Origin: Sulfurimonas sp.
GTDB lineage: Bacteria > Campylobacterota > Campylobacteria > Campylobacterales > Sulfurimonadaceae
Assembly: GCA_028687935.1 (NCBI GenBank)
Contig: JAQTZE010000005.1
Location: forward strand, 62,001-126,000
DNA length: 64,000 nucleotides
Direction of reading: 5' to 3'
The translations under genes and the position numbers were made by a program. A model generated the notes under the pieces. The model made no database searches, was not told where the DNA came from, and saw only the letters and a program-made list of their open reading frames with translations. Positions 53,016 through 61,218 of the stretch are shown here, in pieces; positions within the stretch are counted from its first letter, which is position 1; each line of letters begins with the position of its first letter.

Positions 53016-54316
53016 ACTCTATCCTTTACTTTTTTTACTTGTTGGTGCACACCCCTATCAGGGCTCACCCATCTCGCACGTGCTTTTTTTGCAAACAAAA
53101 CTTTTGGAAGTGCCGTTACAGCGGTAAAGAGATTTAAAAACCAATAGGCAAATGGGTACCAAATCATCCAAAAATAGTTTTTTCCCAGACCTTGATCGTA
53201 GTGTCCATCAAGCCACTTACTCACTCCAAACTGCACCAAACACGCACTTATGAGGATAACACTACTTTGATCTGGCAAGATAGGTGAGTTGGCGAACAAG
53301 ACCAAAGGATCTTGCGTAAAAAAGCTCAATACCCAAACCAAAAAGACCAAAACCATACTGTAAGCCCAAATCATACTCAACATAAGTTCTATCATAAGTC
53401 CCCAAAGATGGGTTTGCTTATGTGAAAATAGGACCTTAAAGTTTTTGAGCATCACTTGTGCTCCACCCATTGCCCAACGTAAACGCTGTTTCCACAGACC
53501 ACTCAAAGTCTCAGGCATCAGTATCCACACAAGTGCGCGAGGCTCAAAACGCACATCCCAGCCATTACGCTGTAACTTCCATGTGATATCAATATCCTCA
53601 GTGAGCATATCAGGACTCCAGTAGCCAACTTCATGCACAGCAGATTTTCTAAATCCTGTGATAACACCTGAAACAGTAAACAAACGCCCAAAACTTCGTT
53701 GTGCACGCTTGATCATGCCCACGATAGAGGAGAACTCTCCAACTTGAATCTTCCCAAGTAAACTACTGCGGTTACGTATTCTCGGATTGCCTGTGACTGC
53801 GGCGACTTGAGGATAACGTACAAAATGCTTTGTCATCCAGTAAAGACAATAGGGATCAATGAGCGCATCACCATCAATACCTACAAGATACTCATATTTT
53901 GCTATAAGTGCGCCCGCTTGCAGACCCAAAGCTTTACCCTGATTTTCTGCAAGATTGACTACTTTGAGTCTTGGATTCTCTTTTGCCAACTCTAGTAGTA
54001 TTTCTAAAGTATCATCCTTGCTTCCATCATTCACAGCGATAACCTCAAACTCCGGATAGATAACATTGAGCGCATAGGAGATTGTCTCTATTGCGTTTTG
54101 CCCTTCATTATAGCAAGGCACAACGATACTCACCCCTGGCCAACTCTCATTGGCTCTGAGCTCTGGGATCATATCTCCAAGGTAAGGTTTTTCATTTTTG
54201 TAGTAAAAAAATATTGCACCGACAATCCACAAACTTGACATAAAAAGAGGATAGTAAAAAACATATCCAAGTATTGCATGCCAGACTAAATGCCATAAGA
54301 TATCAAAAGTCATCAT
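53012..54316 (-). CDS. pgaC: poly-beta-1,6-N-acetylglucosamine synthase PgaC
   Basis: A 434-aa GT2 glycosyltransferase of the inner membrane. Motifs: IVVPCYNEGQNAIETI, AVNDGSKDDTLEIL, YLVGIDGDALIDP (metal-binding acids), MLTEDIDITW (catalytic acid) and KQRLRWAMGGAQ (QxxRW). Two helices precede and several follow the catalytic domain. It polymerises UDP-GlcNAc to PNAG with PgaD. The gene overlaps pgaB by 4 bp. Confidence 0.92.
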   Translation of the reverse strand: MMTFDILWHLVWHAILGYVFYYPLFMSSLWIVGAIFFYYKNEKPYLGDMIPELRANESWPGVSIVVPCYNEGQNAIETISYALNVIYPEFEVIAVNDGSKDDTLEILLELAKENPRLKVVNLAENQGKALGLQAGALIAKYEYLVGIDGDALIDPYCLYWMTKHFVRYPQVAAVTGNPRIRNRSSLLGKIQVGEFSSIVGMIKRAQRSFGRLFTVSGVITGFRKSAVHEVGYWSPDMLTEDIDITWKLQRNGWDVRFEPRALVWILMPETLSGLWKQRLRWAMGGAQVMLKNFKVLFSHKQTHLWGLMIELMLSMIWAYSMVLVFLVWVLSFFTQDPLVLFANSPILPDQSSVILISACLVQFGVSKWLDGHYDQGLGKNYFWMIWYPFAYWFLNLFTAVTALPKVLFAKKARARWVSPDRGVHQQVKKVKDRV

Positions 54317-56319
54317 TTTTCAAACCTTAGATCATACATACGCAGATCTTTCTTATCAAAATCCTGCTTGATCGCATCCGCATCTGGAACATTGTGAAAA
54401 ACATCATCTGGATAGTAGGCGATATGATGGACTCCAAGCGAGTAGAGATGCGCTATCGTATCACTGAGCTCTTTTGGAGATATTGCCGCATTCTCTTTTC
54501 TCCAGTTGACTGTCTGAAGTTCCATAACAGTTCGCTCAAGACCACATTTATCCTCTTTGATACTAGCAACTATCTGATCATAAAACGCAACTGCATCATC
54601 AGCCTGTTCCATATACGGCATCGCCATAATCGCCGTGTAGTCGTACTTTTTCATAGATTCATACAGATTTTGCGCATACCACTCTTGGGCGTTTTTATTG
54701 AGTGCTACTTGCGCATAAAGATTGCGAGCACTCTTAAGCCCTGGTTGTTGATTTCTCACGATCTGCGCGAGCTTCATCGCAAAATCATCCAAATACTCTG
54801 TTTTGAGTTGTGTCCACTTTGCGAACTGCGTTTTATCAGCACGTATCTTCATAACACTCTCTGAGAGTCCCCATTTTTCATACTGCTGACGAGCGTTCTC
54901 GCTGTCATCTTCAAAATCTGAGAGTGTCACATCATCATGAAACAAGATACCGTCAATATAGGCTGATTTTGCCAAATCTTCATAAAGCTCTTCGATAACT
55001 TTTCGAGCTTTCGCAGAAAATGGCGATAAACGCGGATAGCCCATATTAAGGTGTGTTGGGTCTACCTGCAGTGTTACAACCATATCCTTCGCAGCAGGAT
55101 TATTTTCTGGCAATTCCCACGCTATCATCGGCATCCATGCGTAGACACGCTTGACCTGAGTGCGCGTGCTAATCTGCCATGCTACACGGTTAAAGAGATC
55201 CATACGCATCGGGACATTTCTATTTGGAAAATAGACAAAATCCGCAGCTCCGTTTGCATCCGGATCCGCAAAAGCTTGGAGATAGACTGTGTTGATTCCC
55301 AGCGTTTTGATACGATCAAGCAGAGCACCGAGATTTTTTTCTATCTGCAGAGGATCTGGATCATAAATATAATCCAAATCAATATGTGCCGCTTTGGTTG
55401 CCCGTGCATCATCAGTAAAGTTTGCGCTTCGCATCTGCATACTTATTTGCAGATCAGGAATCGTCATCTTTCCTTCGACTAAGATACGTCTGAGCGCTGA
55501 TACTGGAGTCAATTTTGTATTGCTTCCATCATCAAGGGTAAGCCCCACAGGCATACCCAAACGTTCTGCAATCTCTGAGACTTCTTTGTTGTAGTGTCCA
55601 TAAGGCCAGACCATTACACGCGGTCTTTGTCCCGTATATTTTTCTAAAAAATCATTGTTTTTTAAGAGATCATCATGGATGCGTTTTTTGTACGTCACCT
55701 CATCTTCATAGAGACCCTTCTCGCTGAGCCATTGGCGCGTTGTAACGCCTGGCTGTAGATTTCCCTGCGGATTGCCAGGAATACCGTGATGTAAGTCGTA
55801 ACTATGACTTCCTATCTGCACCAAACCGCTTGCGACCATCTCTTTGATCTCTTTTTGGCTCAAAAATTTACTACGATCTATAATGTGCCCGCTAAAATCT
55901 ACTTTTTCAGGAGAATTTAGCCAAGTTCCAACAAGTGCAATAACTGTAGGTATTTTGTATTTTTTGATAAGAGGATACGCATTTGCATAAACAGACTGAT
56001 ACCCATCATCAAAGGTAAGAAGCACTGCGTTTTGAGGCAGTGGCTTTGCGTTTTTTCTGTACGCTACGATATCATCCACACTGATGAAGTGGTATCCACT
56101 CTCTATAAACCAGTTGATTTGTTTTTCAAACTTTTGGGGAGTAACGGTATAAGTGGAGTCAAGCGTCTCCCCTTTTTCGGCTATTTCGTGGTAACTGAGT
56201 ATCGTAAACTCATTGACATTTTGGTCGCGACTACAGAGTGTAGGAAACTCATTTGCTACGACATTACTAACTATAAAAAACGCAAGAACAAACAGAAGTT
56301 TGAGAAGTTGGTGACGCAC
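54313..56319 (-). CDS. pgaB: PNAG deacetylase PgaB
   Basis: A 668-aa exported protein. GTG at 56319 is chosen as start: AAAGG lies 4 bases before it and the signal peptide LLKLLFVLAFFIVSNVVANE follows at once. The frame extends far upstream, but through the terminator of the porin gene. The N-terminal polysaccharide deacetylase domain has TILSYHEI and VLLTFDDGYQSVYANAYPLI (metal-binding Asp-Asp) and QIGSHSYDLH. The C-terminal half is the PgaB glycoside-hydrolase-like domain (DPTHLNMGYPRLSPFSAKARKVIEELYEDL, DGILFHDDVTL). pgaA, the outer-membrane exporter, is not next to it. Confidence 0.9.
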   Translation of the reverse strand: MRHQLLKLLFVLAFFIVSNVVANEFPTLCSRDQNVNEFTILSYHEIAEKGETLDSTYTVTPQKFEKQINWFIESGYHFISVDDIVAYRKNAKPLPQNAVLLTFDDGYQSVYANAYPLIKKYKIPTVIALVGTWLNSPEKVDFSGHIIDRSKFLSQKEIKEMVASGLVQIGSHSYDLHHGIPGNPQGNLQPGVTTRQWLSEKGLYEDEVTYKKRIHDDLLKNNDFLEKYTGQRPRVMVWPYGHYNKEVSEIAERLGMPVGLTLDDGSNTKLTPVSALRRILVEGKMTIPDLQISMQMRSANFTDDARATKAAHIDLDYIYDPDPLQIEKNLGALLDRIKTLGINTVYLQAFADPDANGAADFVYFPNRNVPMRMDLFNRVAWQISTRTQVKRVYAWMPMIAWELPENNPAAKDMVVTLQVDPTHLNMGYPRLSPFSAKARKVIEELYEDLAKSAYIDGILFHDDVTLSDFEDDSENARQQYEKWGLSESVMKIRADKTQFAKWTQLKTEYLDDFAMKLAQIVRNQQPGLKSARNLYAQVALNKNAQEWYAQNLYESMKKYDYTAIMAMPYMEQADDAVAFYDQIVASIKEDKCGLERTVMELQTVNWRKENAAISPKELSDTIAHLYSLGVHHIAYYPDDVFHNVPDADAIKQDFDKKDLRMYDLRFEK

Positions 56320-56468
56320 TGAACCTTTGGCTTCAACACTATGGATAGCACCACAATCGAAGTACTTTTTATGAGAATATGAATGCCGAATAATACAACA
56401 TATCTTGCAAATAATGTTGCATAAAACGCAAAGAAAATAAGAAGAAATATGAACTTTTAAAAAAGGAG

Positions 56469-56496
56469 AAGCAAAGCCAAATGAGGGGCTTTGCTT
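56469..56496 (-). terminator. intrinsic terminator of the porin gene (second hairpin)
   Basis: Perfect ten-base arms AAGCAAAGCC and GGCTTTGCTT around eight bases; on the minus strand it is followed by CTCCTTTTTT. Together with the hairpin at 56531-56547 it ends the porin transcript. Confidence 0.7.
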
Positions 56497-56530
56497 GAAG
56501 GAGAAAAATGAAATGAAAAAAATGAAAATT

Positions 56531-56547
56531 ATGCCCACTTGGGGCAT
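56531..56547 (-). terminator. intrinsic terminator of the porin gene (first hairpin)
   Basis: ATGCCC and GGGCAT arms around five bases, 10 bp past the stop codon, followed on the minus strand by a T-rich run with seven consecutive Ts. Confidence 0.6.
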
Positions 56548-56557
56548 GAAGTATGTG

Positions 56558-57859
56558 TTACCACTTCACTTCTGTAGTGAGCATATAGACGTTTTTAGAT
56601 TGGCCAGAATCAAATCCATCCAAAGCTGCAACTGTCGTTTGCTCATCGATGAATTTTCCTGAACCAATAAAGCTTATATTTTTATTCATTTTGTATGCTA
56701 AACCTGCGATGATTTTACTACCTGCTACACTTGAAGTCATGTCATCACCTGCCATATTTGTATCATCCATTGTGTAGTTATCATAACGACCAATGAGTGT
56801 CCAATCTTTTATAGGACGATACTCTCCATTTATTGAAAAGGCTTTGTAATCTCTTTTTGCCCAAGCAGTTGTTGTAGCTAAATCATCTTGAGCATCATCT
56901 TTTGCCATCACATATTGTGCCGCGATCAAGAACTCTGGCTGATTATAGACTGCATGAACACCGTAAAATGAACGGTCATACTCACTTTTTAATGCGCCAG
57001 TAGCAACTTGATTTACAGTAGCACTATCATCTTTATGGTTTTTAGAGATTAAACCATAAGTTGAAATATGTGCATATGTAGCTTTTGTACGGTCATTTTT
57101 ACCGACTTTTTTACCATCACCTAAAAGATGACCCGTTAAACGCCACTCTAGTGATAAGTCTCCACTGTTTTCTTGGTTTGCCGCATCTTTGTCCGCATGG
57201 TAACCTTCACCGTTAAACACACCTATCTCAGAAGTGAAGAATTCTGTTTTAGTCTTAAAATTTACCCCAAGGTCTGCTGAGTTTACTAAGTCAACACCGG
57301 CTTCTGTCGCTGTCCCTTTTTCCTCTAGCATTACTTTATTGAACGAACGATAATGCCATGCGTTGTGCTCTTCGTAATCTATCCAAGGACGGTGAACGAT
57401 ACCGATTTCAGTGCCTGTAAATGGAAGAACCTCATCTAAGTAAAGATATGCATATTTAGCATAGATATTTGCGTAAGATGTAGTAGAAGCGAGCTCTTTG
57501 GTTGTATCCATTGTTACACGGAAATAATCTTTATCGTTGAAAAATGCTTTTACCTGCACGTAGTTACGACGCATCTCAAAACCTGTTGAAGTATCAGCAT
57601 ATTTTGATTGATCTCCACCAGTTACACTTTCCTTAGTAGCAGGAGTAGCAGATGTCAAACCAAAGTAGTGTGTACCACTAAACTCTAACTTAATACCTTT
57701 CATAAACACCGGAGTCTCTTTATTTTCGATAGCGATACGGTCAGGAGCTGAAGTAGTAAATACTTGTCCATCCTCATTTACATAGAACTGCTGTGAAGCA
57801 GCAAGGCTTGTTACGCTAACTGCTAAAGCAGCGATAGTCGATAAAACTATTTTTCTCAT
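56558..57859 (-). CDS. phosphate-selective porin (OprP/OprO family)
   Basis: A 433-aa outer-membrane porin. The signal peptide ends in SVTSLAASQQ. Barrel marks are GFEMRRNYVQVKAFFNDKDYFRVTMD, LPFTGTEIGIVHRPWIDYEE and GVNFKTKTEFFTSEIGVFNGEGYH; the chain ends in VYMLTTEVKW with the aromatic end. The pattern fits the phosphate-selective porin O/P family. It stands directly downstream of pstS, has its own terminator pair and a Pho-box-like promoter, and would let inorganic phosphate (or polyphosphate) pass the outer membrane. Confidence 0.85.
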   Translation of the reverse strand: MRKIVLSTIAALAVSVTSLAASQQFYVNEDGQVFTTSAPDRIAIENKETPVFMKGIKLEFSGTHYFGLTSATPATKESVTGGDQSKYADTSTGFEMRRNYVQVKAFFNDKDYFRVTMDTTKELASTTSYANIYAKYAYLYLDEVLPFTGTEIGIVHRPWIDYEEHNAWHYRSFNKVMLEEKGTATEAGVDLVNSADLGVNFKTKTEFFTSEIGVFNGEGYHADKDAANQENSGDLSLEWRLTGHLLGDGKKVGKNDRTKATYAHISTYGLISKNHKDDSATVNQVATGALKSEYDRSFYGVHAVYNQPEFLIAAQYVMAKDDAQDDLATTTAWAKRDYKAFSINGEYRPIKDWTLIGRYDNYTMDDTNMAGDDMTSSVAGSKIIAGLAYKMNKNISFIGSGKFIDEQTTVAALDGFDSGQSKNVYMLTTEVKW

Positions 57860-57902
57860 GTGATTGTTTTCCTTTTTTTGTTTAACTTAATTTGTTGAGA
57901 GA

Positions 57903-57934
57903 AGTATATGACAGCTTGGTTACGTATTGATTAC
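57903..57934 (-). promoter_or_regulatory. Pho-box-like promoter of the porin gene
   Basis: On the minus strand: GTAAT (57934-57930), six bases, GTAAC (57923-57919), ten bases, TATACT (57908-57903). A third half-site GTCAT follows 11 bp after the second. Start codon 43 bp further. Confidence 0.7.
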
Positions 57935-57951
57935 AATTTAGCATCAAAACG

Positions 57952-57988
57952 AAAAAAAGCCCCGCAACACCGAAGTGCGCAAGGGCTT
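57952..57988 (-). terminator. intrinsic terminator of pstS
   Basis: On the minus strand: AAGCCCTTGCGCAC, TTCG tetraloop, GTGTTGCGGGGCTT with a few mismatches or wobble pairs, then a run of seven Ts. About 34 bp past the pstS stop codon. Confidence 0.75.
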
Positions 57989-58022
57989 GAGTGATTAAAT
58001 ATTGAGATGATAGAAAAAAGGA

Positions 58023-59027
58023 CTATTTGATGTTGGCAGCCCAGTACTCTCTGACCATGTTTTTAGTCTCTTCAGGAAGAGCGATGTAGCCTAGCTTCGC
58101 GGCTGCTTCGTCACCGTTTTTAAATGCATAGTCATAAAACGCGATTACTTTTTTATTCATTTCACCACCTTCTCTAGGAAGAAGAATAAATGTAGCAGCA
58201 ACGATTGGGTATGATGTATCACCCGCTTGCAGTGCTAAAACAGAGTGAAAGTGTTTCTCTTTTGTCCAAGTAGCATATTTTGCAGCAGCTTTGAAGTTTT
58301 CTTCTGTTGCTGTAACCCACTTACCACTTGCTGTCTTAAGAACTGCAGCAGAAAGACTGTTTTTGTCTTTGTAAGCACTTTCCATATAACCGATAGAGTA
58401 CGGAGTCTGTTTCACTAAGCTAGCAACACCCTCATTCCCTTTTCCGCCGATACCTGTAGCCCAATCAACTGCTTTACCTGTTCCAAATGTGTTTTTCCAG
58501 TTCTGTGAACTTCCACTTAGGTAGTATGTAAAGTTAAACGTAGTACCCGATCCGTCTGAGCGGTGAACAACGATGATTTTTTGGTTTGGAAGTTGAACAC
58601 CCGCATTGTCAGCTAGAATTTTTGCATCATTCCACATAGTTATCTTACCAGCGAAGATGTCAGCAACATTTTCATTGCTCAGTTTTAAAGTTGCATCAGC
58701 AATGCCATCTACGTTAAACGCAATAACAATTGAACCGATAACTGCGGGAAATTGGAAAAGGTTGTCTTTTGCAAGTTTTAAAGTATTCAATGCCTCATCT
58801 GTTGCACCGAAATCTACAATACGACCAGTGATTTGTTTGATACCGCCGCCTGAACCTATTGATTGGTAGTTAACTTTGTTTTTTGTATCTTTTTGATAGT
58901 TAAAAGCCCAGTCATAGTAAAGAGGAGCAGGAAATGATGCACCAGCACCGTTGATTTTATCAGCCGCCATAGATGATGTGAATGTTACCGCTGCAACAAG
59001 TGCAAGTGAAGCAAGTTTTTTAAACAT
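58023..59027 (-). CDS. pstS: phosphate ABC transporter, phosphate-binding protein PstS
   Basis: A 334-aa periplasmic protein. Signal peptide FKKLASLALVAAVTFTSSMAA; then the family opening INGAGASFPAPLYYDWAFNY, QSIGSGGGIKQI, VDFGATDEAL and IVVHRSDGSGTTFNFTYYLS (phosphate contacts), ending with AWEAANIK-like YWAANIK. It captures phosphate for the PstCAB permease. It has its own promoter and terminator and lies 4.4 kb from pstC, on the other strand, which is unusual. Confidence 0.96.
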   Translation of the reverse strand: MFKKLASLALVAAVTFTSSMAADKINGAGASFPAPLYYDWAFNYQKDTKNKVNYQSIGSGGGIKQITGRIVDFGATDEALNTLKLAKDNLFQFPAVIGSIVIAFNVDGIADATLKLSNENVADIFAGKITMWNDAKILADNAGVQLPNQKIIVVHRSDGSGTTFNFTYYLSGSSQNWKNTFGTGKAVDWATGIGGKGNEGVASLVKQTPYSIGYMESAYKDKNSLSAAVLKTASGKWVTATEENFKAAAKYATWTKEKHFHSVLALQAGDTSYPIVAATFILLPREGGEMNKKVIAFYDYAFKNGDEAAAKLGYIALPEETKNMVREYWAANIK

Positions 59028-59059
59028 GTTGTAATCCTTGTGTGATTTAAGATACCCGA

Positions 59060-59091
59060 AGTATAAATCTTAAATGTTACAAAAGGATTAC
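59060..59091 (-). promoter_or_regulatory. Pho-box-like promoter of pstS
   Basis: On the minus strand: GTAAT (59091-59087), six bases, GTAAC (59080-59076), ten bases, TATACT (59065-59060). The start codon of pstS is 32 bp further. The -10 and both half-sites are the same as before the porin. Confidence 0.72.
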
Positions 59092-59109
59092 GAAAAAATC
59101 AGAGAAAAA

Positions 59110-60024
59110 TCAACCCTCTTTTGTGGCAAAAGTAAAGTTTTTTTCCATCTCGATAGCCTCATCACGTCCAAAGATAATAATATCTTTTTCTACTTCTATC
59201 TCTTTAGCATCGATTTTATCTGGATATTCTACGTAGTTGAGAATATGTCTAAATGCGTTGATACGAGCTTTTTTCTTGTTGTCACTTTTGACAATAGTCC
59301 ATGGAGCCACCTCTGTATGTGTAGCGCTTAGCATCATAAACTTCGCAAGTGTGTATTCATCCCAAAGTCTCTGAGATTCTTTATCCACTGGAGAGAGTTT
59401 GTACTGTTTGAGTGGATCTGTTTCTCTCTCTTTAAAACGTTTGGCCTGTTCTTTTTTGGATACAGAGAAGTAAAACTTGAAAATTTTTATCTCTTCGTCT
59501 GCAATCATCACTTCAAATTTTGGAGCATCTTTTAAAAACTTGTGATGCTGTCTTTCCGTACAAAAGCCCATAACAGGCTCAACCATAGCACGGTTATACC
59601 AACTTCTATCAAAGATGACTATCTCACCTGCTGAGGGAAGATGTTCAACATATCTCTGAAAATACCATTGCGTTCTTTCTTTGTCACTTGGTTTTTCAAG
59701 AGCTACGACTCGAGCACCCCTTGGGTTAAGATGCTCAGTAAGACGCTTAATCGTCCCACCCTTTCCTGCCGCGTCACGACCTTCAAAGATCATCAAAATT
59801 TTGAGCCCCTGATCTTTGACATGATTTTGAAATTTCAAGAGTTCCACCTGAAGCTTTTGGAGTTCTGCTTCATATTCTAGAGTCTCTTTTTTTATCCAAA
59901 CTTTTACTTTATCTTTATTCTTAGCTTTTTTCTCTTCTGACTTTTCTACCACGTTTTCTTCTGGCTTTTCTGCTTTTTTAGCTTTGACTTTATTGTCATA
60001 CTCTTTTACTTTTTTCTCTTTCAT
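59110..60024 (-). CDS. ppk2: polyphosphate kinase 2 (second copy)
   Basis: A 304-aa PPK2-family enzyme that transfers phosphate between polyphosphate and nucleotides. The N-terminal about 40 residues are Lys- and Glu-rich (KKAEKPEENVVEKSEEKK) and probably disordered. The core has Walker A FEGRDAAGKGG (about residue 81), KPSDKERTQWYFQRYVEHLP, Walker B IFDRSWYNRAMVEPVMGFC and the lid RETDPLKQYKLSPVD. It follows a paralog by 17 bp; pstS comes next. The favoured direction and nucleotide cannot be told. Confidence 0.93.
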   Translation of the reverse strand: MKEKKVKEYDNKVKAKKAEKPEENVVEKSEEKKAKNKDKVKVWIKKETLEYEAELQKLQVELLKFQNHVKDQGLKILMIFEGRDAAGKGGTIKRLTEHLNPRGARVVALEKPSDKERTQWYFQRYVEHLPSAGEIVIFDRSWYNRAMVEPVMGFCTERQHHKFLKDAPKFEVMIADEEIKIFKFYFSVSKKEQAKRFKERETDPLKQYKLSPVDKESQRLWDEYTLAKFMMLSATHTEVAPWTIVKSDNKKKARINAFRHILNYVEYPDKIDAKEIEVEKDIIIFGRDEAIEMEKNFTFATKEG

Positions 60025-60041
60025 CTATGACACCCTTTTTA

Positions 60042-60947
60042 TTAGTTGATAAATTTACCGCTACGAGCAATCTGCGCATCCATAATCTCTATCTCTCGAG
60101 AACCTGAGATAACAACCTGTGCATCAAGCGCATAATTAAGATGCTCATCTCTAAACTCATAATCTACTGCGTTTAGTATGACTTTCATCGCTTCAAGTCT
60201 TGCTTTGTGTTTATCGTTTGAGCGTATCACTTTCCATGGAGCACTGTGAGAGTGCGTTTGCTTGATCATATTGTATTTTGTATTTGTAAAATCATCCCAA
60301 CGCTCTTGTGCTTGCATATCTATCTCGCTGAGTTTCCATTGGCGAAGTGGATCTGTTTTACGTCTCTCAAATCTTCGTGCCTGTTCATCTTTTGTTACAC
60401 TAAAATAAAGCTTGACAAGGATAATACCCTGTCGTGTCAAATCATTTTCAAAACCTTGCACACCATTCATAAAATCTCTGTACTCTTTATCCGTACAAAA
60501 ATCAAAAACATGCTCAACCATCGCTCTGTTGTACCAGCTTCTATCAAAAAGAACTATCTCTCCAGCTCTTGGAAAATGTTGGATATATTTTTGATAAAAC
60601 CACTGCGTTTTCTGCTCTTCTGTAGGTTTACCTAGGGCTACGATACGGTAGTGTTTCTCATCCATATTTCGTGTAACCCTGCGAATAGTCCCACCTTTTC
60701 CTGCCGCATCACGTCCTTCAAATAGGATAATCATCTTTTGCTGAGAATTTTCAAGATATTTTTGAAGCTTGATAAGCTCTGCCTGATACGGTTTGAGCTG
60801 CTGCTCATTGTCGCGTTTTTGTTCCGCTTTATTTTTAGATTTTTTATCAGACTTTGTTTTTTTGTAATAATGTATAAGTTCTTCGAGTGAAATCATGCTT
60901 CCATTTATCTCAAATATATCTTTATCGTGTTTCTCTTGTTTTTTCAT
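60042..60947 (-). CDS. ppk2: polyphosphate kinase 2 (first copy)
   Basis: A 301-aa PPK2-family enzyme. The ATG at 60947 is preceded by AAGGAGATAAAT; a frame running 19 codons further upstream overlaps the 84-aa gene. Walker A is FEGRDAAGKGG (about residue 76), Walker B LFDRSWYNRAMVEHVFDFC, lid RKTDPLRQWKLSEID. It resembles the next gene throughout, so they are tandem paralogs that may use different nucleotides or work in opposite directions. In a phosphate gene group they point to polyphosphate as a phosphate and energy store. Confidence 0.93.
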   Translation of the reverse strand: MKKQEKHDKDIFEINGSMISLEELIHYYKKTKSDKKSKNKAEQKRDNEQQLKPYQAELIKLQKYLENSQQKMIILFEGRDAAGKGGTIRRVTRNMDEKHYRIVALGKPTEEQKTQWFYQKYIQHFPRAGEIVLFDRSWYNRAMVEHVFDFCTDKEYRDFMNGVQGFENDLTRQGIILVKLYFSVTKDEQARRFERRKTDPLRQWKLSEIDMQAQERWDDFTNTKYNMIKQTHSHSAPWKVIRSNDKHKARLEAMKVILNAVDYEFRDEHLNYALDAQVVISGSREIEIMDAQIARSGKFIN

Positions 60948-60960
60948 ATTTATCTCCTTG

Positions 60961-61215
60961 TTATTTTTTTTTCTCGTAAAGCTTGAAAAGAATTGCCTTT
61001 CCATTTTTTATCTCAACAGAAACTATTTCAAACTCTTCTCTAAGCTCTTTTTTTTCTTTCTTCTCTAGGTCAGATTCGAGTCGTTTTTTGATTACTCTTT
61101 TACGTTTATTTAGCTTTTTCAGCAGTTCTTTTACAGACTTTTTTTTACCTTCATCCTTAAATTCACCTAACTTTAAAAACTTTGTAACAGTTTTTATAAA
61201 CTTTTTAACGCCCAT
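60961..61215 (-). CDS. 84-aa basic coiled-coil protein, unknown
   Basis: A small, Lys-rich protein (KKLNKRKRVIKKRLESDLEKKEKKELREEFEIVSVEIKNGKAIL) with one long predicted helix. It lies 3 bp behind the Na/Pi cotransporter gene and 13 bp before the first ppk2, so it belongs to this operon. No family recognised. A strongly basic helix could bind polyphosphate or nucleic acid; this is speculation. Confidence 0.7.
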   Translation of the reverse strand: MGVKKFIKTVTKFLKLGEFKDEGKKKSVKELLKKLNKRKRVIKKRLESDLEKKEKKELREEFEIVSVEIKNGKAILFKLYEKKK

Positions 61216-61218
61216 AAA

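Noticed and set aside
54313-56547. A longer PgaB reading to 56547
   Set aside because: The extra 76 codons run through the two porin terminators and a low-complexity stretch; the signal peptide starts at 56319.
56320-56557. Pho-box-like site for the pga operon
   Set aside because: No GTAAC/GTAAT pair with 11-bp spacing is present in the region before pgaB.
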